64,000 nucleotides of DNA from Cristatella mucedo. Taxonomy: Eukaryota; Bryozoa; Phylactolaemata; Cristatellidae. The number at the start of each line of letters is the position of its first letter. The stretch's first letter is position 1. The notes under the pieces were generated by a model that was not told the DNA's origin, did not search any database, and worked only from the letters and a program-made list of their open reading frames with translations. This document shows positions 1-11,639 of this stretch, piece by piece. Where the stretch lies: positions 1 through 64,000 of the forward strand of contig WPIO01000230.1 of the NCBI GenBank assembly GCA_009760855.2, in the 5' to 3' direction. Made by a program: the position numbers and the translations under genes.

Positions 1-600
1 GTCAGCACTGTAAAGAGCGTGCCGCAGACGCTGACGAAATAGATGACACTGAGCGCTGGCTGCAAAGGCGCGCGGCAGTAGCTGTCATGGTCCATTTGGT
101 ATGGGCGCCGAATGGACGATGTCTGCTAATGTTGCGTTTCTCGTGAGCTCTCTTTAGGCGTGTCCAAAAAAGATATGTCGGCTAAGGATTTTCGCGTTCA
201 ACCACTATGGAAGGTTTAGCTTATACAAAAAAGGAGAAACACGAGTTCAAGCTTTCGTTCATTGAATTTCTGCATTAAATGAGTCGTTGGGAACTCGGCC
301 GTATTTTACACCGAGCTAATGTAAACGTGCAGTGCTTCCACTGGATTTCCCACTGTCAGCCACTCTGTGATGGCTAAGAAAGTCCTAAGCTAAGGGTGTA
401 ACACGCCGGCAGGGACCTGAAGGAAACGGGCCGCAAGAAGAAAAATATTTCCTTGGGAAACTGAGGCGATGTTGCGCCGAGCTGTCCGACGGCAGCGGCG
501 AAGCGGTCGCGATGAACCGATACCACCGCGCACCGCCGCCGCGGAAGAACGATAAGCAGAGCAGCCGCCGCGCCGCCACAAAAAAACGTGACCGCCAGAT
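1..600 (-). other. Intron 2 remnant of truncated Ly6 unit 1
   Basis: No coding region is seen. The first 130 bases resemble the sequence just upstream of exon 3 in units 6 (about 27880-28000) and 8 (about 37740-37860), including the shared GCGCTGGCTG- and TGTAAAGA-like words. Bases 240-360 resemble 11450-11640 in the intron of unit 4. The window therefore opens inside intron 2 of a minus-strand Ly6 unit whose exon 3 lies to the left. Confidence 0.5.
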
Positions 601-615
601 CGTGCGAAGGAGTAC

Positions 616-754
616 CGGATATGGACTGTTAGACTTGCTGCCACGGGTACAGCTGGGTCCTTTGTCATAGACGCCGACGGCAAGGATCGGTGCACGTGCC
701 GCCGATGTTGCGCCGGCCACGTTTGTGCAGGCGTAGCAGTGCAACCGCCTGAAG
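616..754 (-). pseudogene. Ly6 unit 1, exon 2 (degenerate)
   Basis: This is the first half of a Ly6/uPAR domain in a decayed state. On the minus strand the acceptor TTGCAG precedes a segment reading CYACTNVAG. It is followed in a second frame by IGGTCTDP and then in a third frame by a Cys- and Gly-containing end. The donor is GTACTC instead of the GTACGTGCG used by the other units. A 2-base insertion ahead of CYAC and at least two further frame changes break it. Exon 1 of the same unit lies at 1680-1746. Exon 3 would be left of the window. Confidence 0.6.
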
Positions 755-1159
755 CTGCAAAAGAGCGGCGACGCAAAGCTGCATCATTCTTCAAGCGCTC
801 GAGCGCTCTCAATATTTGCCGCACAGAGCGAATCTGACTCTCTGCGCCAGCGACACCAATAGAGGCGGAGGCCGCGGCATCGAGCAATGGCGATTGCGAC
901 GGCGTGCCTGCTGCGCTGCGATGCTCGATCGCGGGAAGCGCTCCGCCGCCGCCGCGACACGGCCGGCGGGTGCTAATCCAACGAGCGTGGACGTTGGTTC
1001 TGCTTACTCATTCCGTTTAGCTTCTTCGCAGGCCAAAAAATAAATAAAATGATAAAGATACACGAATAGATAAAAAAAGAATGAATAAATAAAAATCAGC
1101 TTATTTACCTGCAGCTCAGCAACATAGGCGAATGGACACTAGCACAAGTCCATTAACCA

Positions 1160-1220
<61 letters not shown>

Positions 1221-1317
1221 CTCTCTCTCTCTCTCCGTCCCACTCTCTAACTCTCTTTAGATCTCTCTCGCTCTCTCTTTTGCTCTCTAACGCTTTTTCT
1301 CGCTCTCTCTCTCTCAC

Positions 1318-1410
<93 letters not shown>

Positions 1411-1430
1411 CTCTCGCTCTCTCTCTCCAT
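1160..1430. repeat. CT microsatellite inside intron 1 of unit 1
   Basis: Long interrupted CT/GA tract between exon 2 (616-754) and exon 1 (1680-1746) of unit 1. The apparent Ser-Leu and Arg-Glu open frames here are products of the dinucleotide repeat. Confidence 0.95.
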
Positions 1431-1679
1431 CCTGGCGCTTCACTTGTCTTGGTCCAACTTTCTGGATCTAACGAATAGCTTACGACGCGTATAGCCTGCA
1501 GCGGAGCGTTCAATAGAGAAACACTTTGCTGGAAGCTCGTACCGCCACCGCCACTGCTAAAGCCGACGATCCGCCAGGGTCATAAGGCAAGCCGTGCGCG
1601 AGTCTGTCGCCAAAGGCGAGGCAGCAAGGTGAGGCGGCGACGGCAGCAGCTCGCCAGTCGCCTGTGGCCTGCGGCTTAC

Positions 1680-1746
1680 CGCTTCCGGTCAATGCAGTCA
1701 GGCAAAGGAGAGCGGCCGCAGCCTCCAGCACACCAACTCGAACCAT
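1680..1746 (-). pseudogene. Ly6 unit 1, exon 1 (signal peptide)
   Basis: The minus-strand ATG at 1746 opens MVRVGVLEAAAALLCLTALT, a typical signal peptide with a hydrophobic core. It ends in Gly-Ser plus one base, followed by donor GTAAGC, so the intron is phase 1 as in the intact units. The exon itself looks usable. It is called a pseudogene exon because its partner exon 2 is frameshifted. The upstream (higher-coordinate) flank is the conserved 5' module. Confidence 0.65.
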
Positions 1747-1824
1747 TTTCGGGCACCGAAAGTCAAGAGCGAGAGGGAGAGAGAGAGATACTACTCGCCA
1801 CGTTGACGGGATATGCAGAAAGTG

Positions 1825-1855
<31 letters not shown>

Positions 1856-2320
1856 CGATCGGCCTATCGGGAAGTGGGCCTAAGATCGGCCTCTCCCAAA
1901 GGTAAATATTGTACCACTTACGCTCCCACGGCAACGCATCGTACGCCAAACAATGCATCTGAGTGGCTTAGCTTAGCTACATACGGCGCGAGCTTAGACT
2001 GGGCCAATCGCGTGCATCAAATCGAGCGGCTCTGGGTTCACGTGTTTGGGCTGCTCTTAACTTTGAAATTAGCTAGCGTTTGTTTACCGTTGCGGGGGCG
2101 ACGCATTTAAATAGTTCGAAGCGATTCAAAGACCGCGTCCTGTCGGTGAGCGAACTGTTGACTCGCTGCGCCGCCGGCGCACGGTCCGCCGTCTCGGCGA
2201 GCGGCTGGCGTGGCACAGCGGCTTTCGTCCGGCTCTTTCTTTCGTCCGGCTTTCAGAGCTCTTCGGAGCTCTGAAGAGAGCACTTTCAGGGACAGCTCTT
2301 TCAAAGATAGATCTTTCAGA
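1747..2320 (-). promoter_or_regulatory. Conserved 5' module, copy 1
   Basis: This is the region directly upstream of exon 1 of unit 1 and is shared with at least five other units. Landmarks are an AT microsatellite at about 1825-1850, AAATATTGTACCACTTACGC, TTAGCTAGCGTTTG and GAAGCGATTCAAAGACCGCG, then CTGTTGACTCGCTGCGCC. Conservation and position suggest promoter or 5' untranslated sequence. Simple co-duplication with the exon is an equally good explanation. Confidence 0.5.
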
Positions 2321-2647
2321 GTTCTTTCAGAGCTCAGAGCAAAAAAGAGTCTTTCTTTCGTCCAACTGCCGATCGCTCAAACTGCGGCGCACTGCTGCAC
2401 ATCGACACCAGCTAGTGCAGCGTCGCTCGAAGCGGCTAGCGTTTCTCTTCTGCGATTTCTATCTATTTTTATTTATATCTTTTTTATTTTGGTGCTGCAT
2501 CCTTGCAAAAACTTTCCAGCGCTAGCTCTCTCGGTCACTGCACTAGCACCGTCGGCAGCGGGCGGATGAGACGAACGGCCCCGCGCGTCGACGCTGGCAC
2601 GTGCACACACAGCTCGCCAGTCGCCAGGCCCCGCAGCTGCGACTCAC

Positions 2648-2714
2648 AGCTTCCGGTCAATGTCGTCAGGCAAAGGAGAGCGGCCGCAGCCTCCAGCAGA
2701 CCAACTCGAGCCAT
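2648..2714 (-). pseudogene. Orphan duplicate Ly6 exon 1 (signal peptide)
   Basis: ATG at 2714 on the minus strand opens a signal peptide beginning MARVGLLEAAAALLCLT. After Gly-Ser it stops at a strong phase-1 donor GTGAGT. It is a tandem copy of the 1680-1746 exon, about 970 bases upstream, with its own copy of the 5' module. No second exon 2 lies between them. It is either an alternative first exon for unit 1 or a dead duplicate. Confidence 0.6.
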
Positions 2715-3300
2715 TTTTGGGCACCGAAAGTCGAGAGAGAGAGACTACTCGCCACGTTGACGGGATGCACAGAAAGTGACTATATATGCGATCGGTCTCT
2801 CGCTAAGTGGGTTCTCCCTAAGTTAAATATTGTACCACCTAAGCTCCCATGGTGTTGCATTGTGCGTCAAACGACGCATCTGAGTCGTTGCCCTTGACTA
2901 CATACGGCACGAGCATAGACTGGGCGTATTGCGCGAATCGATCCAAACGGCACAGCCTCCAGGTGTTCGGGCTGCTCTTAATTTTAAAATTAGCTAGCGT
3001 CTGTTTACCGTGCGCCGTCGATAGGACGGCTTTTTTCAGATTCTAGCACCGCGTTAAAATCGTTCGAAGCGATTCAAAGACCGCTTCCTGTCGGCGAGCA
3101 AACTGTTGACTCGCTGCGCCAGTCTGGCGGCCGATCGCTCGAGTTTCGGCGCACCACTGACCGTCGACGCTCGCTAGCGCTGAGTAACTCGTAGCGGCTA
3201 GCGATTCTTATCTGTCCATTTTGGTGCTGCATCCTCGCGAAACCTTTCTCGTGCGAGTTCTCTCGGTCACGGTGGCGACCGAGTGGATCGCTACTCGCCG
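2715..3300 (-). promoter_or_regulatory. Conserved 5' module, copy 2
   Basis: This is a tandem duplicate of the 1747-2320 module: AAATATTGTACCACCTAAGC, TTAGCTAGCGTCTG, then GAAGCGATTCAAAGACCGC at about 3068 and CTGTTGACTCGCTGCGCC. It lies upstream of the exon at 2648-2714. Confidence 0.5.
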
Positions 3301-3554
3301 CGGCCACGACCGAGTCGGCGGCACCGACGGCACCTTTTAGCACTGTTTAGTACCGTCGGCGTCATTTAGCTCCGTTTAGTGCCGTTCAGAACTGTCGGCG
3401 GCTGGGATGAGAAAAGCGGCTTTGTGCGTTGATGTTGGCGCGCGCGCGCCATCTGGTGGCGCCCGTCCAGCGCCGCGAGAGCTTCAAACGAGCGGGCTTG
3501 GCGACGCGCCAGCTCAGCTGAAGGCGCGGCGACTCTGCTTCAATGCGTACCGAA

Positions 3555-3665
3555 AGCCGTCTAGGCTGTGAGTGGGCTGTACAAAACTCTCCTGCGTAAC
3601 ACCCACATGGTATCTATGACTTTTGTGGAGTTAAAGATGCAGATACATTACATTCAAGAGTCGTC
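3555..3665 (+). mobile_element. LINE family B, 3' tail only
   Basis: Sequence with the order GTACAAAACTCTCCTGCGTA, CACCCACATGGTATC, TGGAGTTAAAGATGCAGATA and an ACATTACATT end matches the 3' end of the LINE at 8270-8385. It is a severely 5'-truncated copy. Confidence 0.65.
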
Positions 3666-4329
3666 GCAAGGGAATCTCCATCTGTAGAGGAGCGTTCGCG
3701 CGAAACCAAGCACGCTCGCGCGCTCCACGGCGCGAGATTTTGCGTAGTGGTTAGTGCAGGAGCGGCGTCGTTGCTCCCGCAGTTGCTTCCTGCAAGGCCG
3801 AGTCGCTGCCAGTGAGTACCGGCGGGAGTGCGGAGGGAGGCGGCCGCCGCATGCCGCCGCCAATCTTTTCGTCTTACACGAGTAAAAGCGACGTTTTGTC
3901 CTCCGCTTTCATCATTCAGAATCGAACCAGAGAACAGAGAGATTACGACTTCTCTGAGCGTGTCGGAAAAGAGCACAAGAACACGCCCTCCACGACGTGC
4001 CGCCGCAGCCCCTGGCTCCCATCGCGATCGCCTGTGCCTGTGCGACTTCACTTCCGGCTCCGATTCGAGTCGGCAGCACAATAGCTGGATCCGGCGTCGC
4101 ATTCGTTGCATAGGTTGAGTCTGATGGTGTGGCTCTGCGGCTAGAGCTGATATAAATTGACGGAGGAAAATTAAGTTTGAGATCGAGGCAGAGATGTGTC
4201 GTTAGCGGCAGCTGGCGTCGTACACGCATCGTAGGCACTTGCAGTGGAGGCAGCCACACCGCTCGATTGCCGCTCAATGAACCCATTTAATGGCGGCGGC
4301 ACTCGAACGACGGCTTAAATGCACGGCCT
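3666..4329. other. No recognisable gene
   Basis: GC-rich sequence with open frames on both strands and no family match. Near 3960-4020 on the minus strand a stretch reading Cys-Ser-Cys-Ala-Leu-Phe could be a very decayed Ly6 exon 3, but the resemblance is too weak to call. Confidence 0.3.
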
Positions 4330-5040
4330 CCCGTTGAATGGGGCTCTCCTTTAGTTAAATATTGTACTGCGTGCGCGTCCGTCGCGATGCATTGTGCAGC
4401 CCTGAACGCGGCAGCTGAGCGGTTGCACTTTTCTAGATCCGGCGTTTGCAACGTTTGCAAATATGATCAGATCGCGTCGCTCGCACGACCCGAGAGAACG
4501 CTAGGCGACGCGACGCGACGCGTCGCGTTCTTTACTCGCTCGCGAGCGTCTCGAACGCCGCTAACGGTTTGGGCCCGACAAAAATAGCCAACTCTCGCCT
4601 AACGCACGGCGGCACGGCGGTCGGCTTCTTTCCTATTCTAGCACCACCCTGGCATATGAATACCCCTGGCATCGAACGCCGCCGTCGCCTGCTTTCGGCT
4701 CTCGCCTACCACGCGGAGGTGCGGTGGACGGCTTCTTTCCTATTCTAGCGACGCATTGACATATTTCGAAGCGATCCAAAGACCGCGTCCGAATTGCGAG
4801 CGACCTGTTGACCCGCCGCGCGCCGAGACGACGGGCAGCCCGCCGTCTTGGCGAGCGGTCGGCGCGACGGAGGAAGAGTAATTCTTTCGTTCTTCCGCCA
4901 GAGTCCGGTGATCGATTGGTCAAGCAGCGGCGCACCACTGCGCGTCGCCGCTCGCCAGCTGCTAGACTCGCCAGCTGCTAGACTCGCCAGCTGCTAGACT
5001 CGCCAGCTGCTGCCCCGTTCGGAGCGGCTGGCGTTTCTTT
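4330..5040 (-). promoter_or_regulatory. Conserved 5' module, copy 3
   Basis: Carries TTAAATATTGTACTGCGTGC at about 4355 and GAAGCGATCCAAAGACCGCG near 4769, followed by CCTGTTGACCCGCCGCG. No signal-peptide exon is found next to it at 4270-4330, so it is an orphan copy. A 16 bp tandem repeat (GACTCGCCAGCTGCTA, about four copies) lies at 4951-5012. Confidence 0.45.
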
Positions 5041-5342
5041 CACCTCTCTCAGCTGGTCGCGATGCGATGCCGCGTCCGAGCGAGAGAGCGTCTCGTGCAG
5101 CGTGCGCGACACCGAACAACTCAACCAGCTCACCCAGCTCGGTCAGTCGCTCTCGGTCGCGGCAGCAGTGCCATCGGCTGGCGGACAAGACGAGCGCCGC
5201 CAGACGGGACGACGGCGAAGCGAGTCGAAAGTCCGTCGAAGGAGTGAGAGCCACGAGGCGGAAGCTCAGCCGAAGGTGCGGCGACGCCGCGGCGAAGCGT
5301 CATTAACGCAGATCGCGATTAACACTCGATCGCGATCGATAG

Positions 5343-5396
5343 TCATTAACACTCGATCGTCATTAACGCTCGATCGTCATTAACACTCGATCGCGC
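5343..5396. repeat. 17 bp tandem repeat, three copies
   Basis: Unit GTCATTAACACTCGATC, one base varying, repeated head to tail. The flanks contain further CGATCGCGATTAACACTCGAT variants. Confidence 0.8.
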
Positions 5397-5639
5397 CGGA
5401 GAAGCGCACGCTCAGAGCACAGAGAGCGAACGCTCCGCGGCGCGCTATTCGCCGAAGTGGGCACGAGAAACCACGAGAAAGCCGCCCCTGAGCCGGCCCT
5501 GCTCGACCCTGCTCCAAGCGTCTGCCGACTGGCGCGACCCGTGAGTGTCAGCTTGAGAACGGAAAAAGCGAACGCCACCCGTTCCGTCAAAGCTTTCTAG
5601 CTAAAAGGGAAATTTGTGAGCGAGCAGCTGAGCGAGCGA

Positions 5640-8390
5640 TGGGTCATCGTTTAAATCAGTTGTAATCAGGTCCTCGTCAAAGACAGTGCCTCTCACAGTT
5701 GTGACATACCGACCTCCTGCTGACGGTCTAAACTTATTTATAGACGAGTTTTTCGGAGTTCCCCGTGAACGTATTCGTGTGTGACAGGCCATTGCTGATT
5801 GCTTGAGACTTCAGTATTCCCGTTGGAGACCATAGCATCAGCAAGGTACGCTCGTTTCTCGACTGTCTGGAGAATTTTGATTGGGTCTATCATAGTAATC
5901 ATTCTACCCATGTTGGTGACCATATCCTACATCTCGTGATCATTATGGATGTCCAATCATTTACCTCGTGCTTACTCCGCTTGTCCTCGCGGCTTGGTTT
6001 CTCGTTTATTGTTCCTGCTCTGCTGTACGCACAGAGTTATGTCAACTTTGTCCAGCGACGTAAATTCAAAAGGTTGACTAAGACGAATTTCCTATATCTG
6101 TCTGTAATGCAGGTCTTCTTGATCTGCACCCAGTTTCGACCGACAGCCTCGATACTCTCACTGATGCAGTTAACATGACACTTGAGAGTGCCCTTGACAA
6201 GCATTCTCTTCTTGACAAGCGTTCTGTTCCTGTACGGAGTCGAGGAGATTCCTTTCAATTCGCAAAAGAACTTCAAAAGATGCACCGTGTAAAGTGCCTG
6301 CTTGAACATCGTTTTGAGAAATCTGGGTCCGATGCAAAATTAGTCAATTTCAAAGACTTCGTTTGAGTTTTCAGCCGGAAGCTTAAAGCCAGGGCTTCTT
6401 ATTTACTCGAAAACCGAAGTCCTGCCAGTCACACCGAAAACATATTTATAAGACGGTTAACAATTTACTGGCAAATGCTGAGAGTTCTGACTCCTCAATT
6501 ATTAACGGCTCAGCCGAAAAGGTTTTAGCCTTATTTACCGAAAAAAACATGCATATTTGTGCCACCGTAAAGTCCCTTCCGAGTAAAGCGATTGCGGAAT
6601 CGCAATCTGTGACCTCCGTAAGGATTCTCCGAGGTTTCTGCATGCGACTTGGTTATTTCAATAAGGCCTGGTAAAAAGAGACCATATCCTGAAGAATCTA
6701 TAGCATCATCTCTGTGGTATCACTGGCAAACCTTTCTAGCCCTGCCATAACCAATATATTGTGTGCTTCTTTGCAAAAAGTGGTCGTAGTACAAATCGGC
6801 TATCGCTAGACCGTTACTTAAAATGCCTAGACCAGATACACACGTTCTTGCAAATTATCGCCCTGTTTTCCTTTTTCCTTTTTGGTCAAAGATTCTTGAG
6901 CACATCGTCGCTAAGCAGCTGATAGCTCATATTGAAAAGAATAAAATGCCAGAACAATTTCAATCAGGTTTTAAGAGGCAGTACTCCACTGAAACTGCTC
7001 TCCTCCGTGGTGACAAAGACATCTTATGGGTCAGCGACGATGGGAATGTCACTCTCTGCCCTAGCTCTGCTAGATCTATCAGCTGCCTTCGATGCCATTG
7101 ATCACAATGTGCTACTTGAAATATTAAGAAGATGAGCGGTCTAGCAGATGAGGCACTGGCGAGGTTTAAATTGCATTAGCCTGATCGTGTTCAATTCGTG
7201 TCACGTGGGCTCAAGTGTCGCCCACGAGACCGGTCACCCATGAAGTCCCTCAAAGGTCCATTCTCGGCTCCTTGCTGTTTTCCATTTATACTCAACCTCT
7301 GGGGATAGTGATTAAGGCTCATAGAATATGATATCACTTTTACGCTGACGATACTCAGCTGCATTTGTCATCCCAACCGTCAGAATCAGCTGCAGCAACT
7401 GAAAAGCTGAATACTTACCTTGCCGAAATTCACTCCTAGATCTGGCAAGATTTCTTAAAGCTAAGCGAAGATAAAGCCGAACTGCTGCTCATAGGAAACT
7501 CAGAGTGCGTGGCTGGATTTAGGAGGTTTTTATCTTCTAATAAATGATTGTGTTGTGCCACCGTCACCACGTGCATGAAATTTAGGTGTCGTTTTAAAGG
7601 ACTGACTAAATTTTAAAAAGCTTCATTTAAAAGACCGCTCCTATAGCTTGCCATCACGACCGATCCATATCTAAGATTAAGAGCTATCTTTTACGTTGGT
7701 TTGCAAAATGTTTAACTAACTTTCTCATTCTGTCTCGACTAAGTTATTGTAGTTCACTTTTTGCTGGGGTACCAAAAAAAGCAACAAGGCCACTGCAGTT
7801 GTTTGCGACTATGACTACGAGTCTAGTTGACCAATCTCTGAGGTTTGATCACGTGTCTTATTTTCTAAATGAGCTAGAATGGCTGCCGGTTGATCAACGG
7901 ACACAGGGCAAAGTTCTTACGCTGACCCGCAAGGCCCACCACGGCTTGGCTCCTCCACAATTAGCTGAACTGCTGCCCCACTTTCAGCCTACTCGTACCC
8001 TCAGGTCTTGTGTGAACTAAAAATTAGCTGTTTCATTGATCCAATTAAATACAGTTGTCAAAAGAAGCTTTAGCTCTGCAGGTCCTAGACTGAGGAACTC
8101 GCTTCCTCAATTCCTACGCAACGACAACTACTCTCCGGCCGCCGACTGTGGCTCACGTCCAATTAATCGGTCCTGAGCTGCTACTTCCATGCAACTCATT
8201 TCCTACCTGCTCTCCTGACTCTCCTATGCTTTATACCTTCTATTTGTTACGTCAGATGAAGTCTTTTGGCTATCGGATGGTTACCGAAATCCGCTTAGGT
8301 TGCGTTATACACAACTCTCTTGCTTAACACCTGCATAGTCTTTGTGCCATTATGGAGTTACAGACGGAGATACATTAAATTACATTTCCT
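5640..8390 (+). mobile_element. Dead CR1/L2-type LINE, nearly full length (family B)
   Basis: This is a degenerate non-LTR retrotransposon on the plus strand with many frameshifts. In order it shows the end of an endonuclease domain (YRPPADGLNLFIDEF near 5710, and FLDCLENFDWVYHSNHSTHV with GDHILHLVI near 5850-5940) and a linker (DKHSLLDKRSVPVR at 6190). The reverse transcriptase follows, with NYRPVFLFPFWSKILEHIVA at 6850, QSGFKRQYSTETALL at 6961 and ALLDLSAAFDAIDHNVLLEI at 7060. Then come an ADDTQL-like motif near 7345, a C-terminal segment ending near 8170, and a 3' end AGTTACAGACGGAGATACAT. The motif order and DLSAAFD..DH motif are those of the CR1/L2 group. It cannot encode an active protein. 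Confidence 0.85.
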
Positions 8391-10093
8391 CAGTAGGCTA
8401 AATTGGTTTTAAAAGAAACTGCATGCCCTTCCCCATCTTTTATAGTCAAGGGTTCACATCGTATATGTCCAAGTACGCTCTTTCAGTTTCGTCATTACGC
8501 AATTAGGCCATTACTGCCAAGTTTCAAGCTACTGAATAAATAACTGAAACTCTCTCTCTCTCTCGTGCCTCACTATACTCGCCTCGTCTGCTGCAATTAA
8601 CGGGAGTTACACTATGGAGGTAGAAGTCAGAATCTTTGCAAGTTATGCAAATCATATGTACAGCTCAAAGTTTGTGACCCGCTGATAACCTTGCCTACAT
8701 GCAGCGACTGTTTGAGTTCGAGTGGCACCTCGGAAGCCTTTTGACTACGAGGGGAGATGTCTGGGAACGCACTTTCAGTTTTAAGCTCGAAATGTGTTCG
8801 TTTGCGGGTCGAAATCAGCCGAATCAGGAGTCAACCACTCGTGTCGAAGCTATCGCATCGCTACAAAATCAATTCTGGAACCTGAGTCTGCCGATCAGCG
8901 GTCAAGCACTACATTAATAGAGCGGAAGTGGGGCCGTCGCCCCGCCCTTCTTACAGCAGGATTTAGTTACTCGGTTACACAGTAACGGAATAAATACGCC
9001 AACCACATCTGCGGCCATTTCTGAGGGGTCCAGTGAATTTCTGAACCATAGAAAGCGTAAACATCTGCGTCCTGCCCCGCCCTCTTTCACGAGCCATGCG
9101 GATACAGTGGATACAGTGACGTACAGTAACCGCGATGAGGTGGTTTAAGCTGTAGCAACTGCAAACACCTGCGTAGACGACCTTACTTGAAAGACGAGAG
9201 CATAACAGTTGGCTTCGGTGCTATAAATTGCGCCTACGCCTGGAGCAAATACGCGCGAGGAATTTCCGGCCTCGTTCTCTGCAAAATTATCGGCAGAATT
9301 TAGACGTGGGCGAATTCATTTATTTGACGATAACCGCGGATTTCACTTCAGCAGCAAATACGAGGCAGGGTCTCCGTTAATACTAATATTCCCGGCCAAC
9401 TTCGTACTTTTATTCTTCGAGACAACGGTCTATCAAGGTCGATTGCACACTCTTGTGACCGTAACAGCACTTCGGGTGACATCTTGCAACGACTAACGTC
9501 GTGATTCGGATGTAACGACTGCCAACAGTAACGACGGAGCTTTAAAGGCCATTAACGGGTTTATCATCTGGAAAATCTTAATTTAAATTGGGATTTAAAA
9601 TTACTTGGAAAATCTTAACCACGATCGGGCCAAGAAGATCAGCCTTAGTATCCACGGTGACAAGACGTCGATGCTGAATATCTTTACAGCGAGCCCTTTT
9701 AAATGCTCGCTGTAAAGAAGAAGGCGTGGTCGAGAAAGTTCTCATCGCAAAACATTTGAACTCCCATTTTTGCTCCCTCTAATATATACATATGTATATA
9801 TGCATATAATATATATTATTACATATCATGATATATAATATTTATATATATACTGTATATCATAATGATATCTTTATATATTGTTATCTTATATTATTGT
9901 ATATACCGTCTGTAAAAATAAAACGCGATTAATATCCATGCTCAAAGCTGTTCGTGAGATGTCGACGTGCAAATGACCGACTCAGTGCTGCCGTCGCCGC
10001 GGTCATCGCTGCTGGCCGCTCGACACCGCGGCGCCGCCGCCGACGCCGCACCCGACTGGATGTCGTGCCTCCGCATGCGCGCGACGCACGTAC
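8391..10093. other. No gene; AT-rich block at 9780-9910
   Basis: No supported coding region. Bases 9780-9910 are AT dinucleotide-like with many TATATA words. From about 9935 the sequence matches the flank of exon 2 in units 6 and 8 (CTCAAAG.TTCGT, then GCCGACTCA-rich sequence), so it is intron 2 of unit 3. Confidence 0.5.
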
Positions 10094-10232
10094 CCGCGAC
10101 GGACAGCGACGTGTACGACTTGCCGCACGCGACGCTGGTGCCCGTCTTGCTCACGCCGAGAAAGTGTCGGTGCACGTGCCGCCCACGCTGAGGCGCCCGC
10201 GTTTGATCAGACGTAGCAGTTCAATCCTTGAG
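10094..10232 (-). pseudogene. Ly6 unit 3, exon 2 (frameshifted)
   Basis: Minus strand: acceptor TTGCAG, then QGLNCYV followed by an immediate TGA, then in shifted frames SVGGTCTDTF and LGVSKTGTSVACGKSYTSLS. It ends at the family donor GTACGTGCGTC. The exon is 139 bases, which cannot keep the phase-1/phase-1 frame of the family (153 or 162). A 1-base loss at the second Cys codon and a second shift after the TF residues explain this. No exon 3 is found between here and the LINE, so the unit is dead. Confidence 0.7.
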
Positions 10233-11349
10233 CTGCAATAGAGCGGACGAGCGAGTTGCATCATGCATTCACGGAATCTCCGCCACTTTCGGCGACAGAG
10301 CGTCAGCCAGCGACGAGGCGATCGTTAGAAGCGGTCGCGGAGCGGAGCGACGGTGGCGCCGCCGCGGCAGCCACCGCCACAGCCGCCGGCCAGACGACGG
10401 TGCTGCGGCGGCCGCAGTTCGCTCAGATCGCGCGGCGCCGCCGAGCTCGCTGCGACGGCAGGCGGGCGGGACGATGACACAAAGAATGACGACGGGAAGC
10501 GAGAATGACGACGACGACGTCGACGACGACGGCAGCGGCGCCGCTAGGCTCCGAGCTCTCGCCACGCAGACGGCCATGGCGGTACCGTTCGACGTCGTCG
10601 GAAGTGCAGCAGGAGGCCTGTCGCACAAGTCAGTGGTGCAGTAGCACGACGTCATCGAGAGGCCCAAGATGAATGCGGTCGTGCAGCCCGTCGAGTTCGG
10701 CGTTGTGATCTCGCGCGTCCTGATATGGACGTCGTCGATATGGACGTGTCTGGGAAAAGCAATGGCCGAAAGCGATCGGAGCCGAGGATAGAGCGGCCCG
10801 ATGGCAGGCCAGCGCAGGATGCTCGCTCATCGTTGGCTCATAGTCGGCAACGGAGCAGCAGGGGTGCATGAGCGGCCAACAGTGTGCGCGCCGCTATAAT
10901 GAGCGCTTCGCAGGTGCTGTCAAAATCGGCGACACAGACCACCGGCTGTGAAAACGCGTCGCCTTACGAATCTCATTCGGCTAGAGTACCAGACTGCCTT
11001 CGCTAAATAGTTTCGCGTCCCATCGCGAGATCTCGGCAGCAATTGCAACGCACTTACGCAGCCTCACGTGCTTCCGCGTTCGAACGCACGTGAGCCCACA
11101 CCCGATGACCTGCGAACACGACGCCGTGTACGCAACGGCTAACTGGATGCTCAAAATCTTGCTTTGCATATGCATATTTATCTATATATTTATGCCAATA
11201 TGTATTTCCATAAATTTAGAAGCACGATTAGAAAATTTAACTGGATTTATCATTCACGTGCCGCGGACGGCAATAGTGGGTGGTCATTTTGACCAGCTAG
11301 AATAGTTTTGATAGGCAGTGCAAGTGCCATCCGATCGTGTTTCCTGTGC

Positions 11350-11432
11350 AGCAAATGTAAAGTGCCCGGAAAGAGATTGATTTCTCTGAAGTCGCTGTAT
11401 CAAATGCGTTGTTATTATTATTAGGTAATGGC
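11350..11432 (+). mobile_element. LINE family A, 3' tail
   Basis: GCAAATGTAAAGTGCCC, AAAGAGATTGATTTCTCTGA and CGCTGTATCAAATG followed by ATT repeats: the 3' terminus of LINE family A, only the last 80 bases. Confidence 0.75.
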
Positions 11433-11639
11433 AGGAACATTTAGTTCGCGAAAATGGGAAACAGTAGCAAGCTTTCGTTCATTGAGACTCTGCTCTACTT
11501 TGAAAGAAAAATTTCCTTAATTTATCCGCAAACTTGTCCGTAGCATTATAGAAACATGTCGCTGATAAATCAGCCATTTTTGGGTTTAGCTAACGACAGC
11601 CTGCATTCCTTTCGCTGGATTCCATACTGTCACCTACTC

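Noticed and set aside
3960-4150. Possible decayed Ly6 exon 3 on the minus strand
   Set aside because: Only a Cys-x-Cys and a loose context match. No acceptor or GPI signal could be shown.
10094-10232. TGA replacing the second cysteine codon of CYVC, as if selenocysteine
   Set aside because: The frame downstream of TGA does not match the family. Matching residues resume only in shifted frames, so a 1-base deletion explains the TGA.
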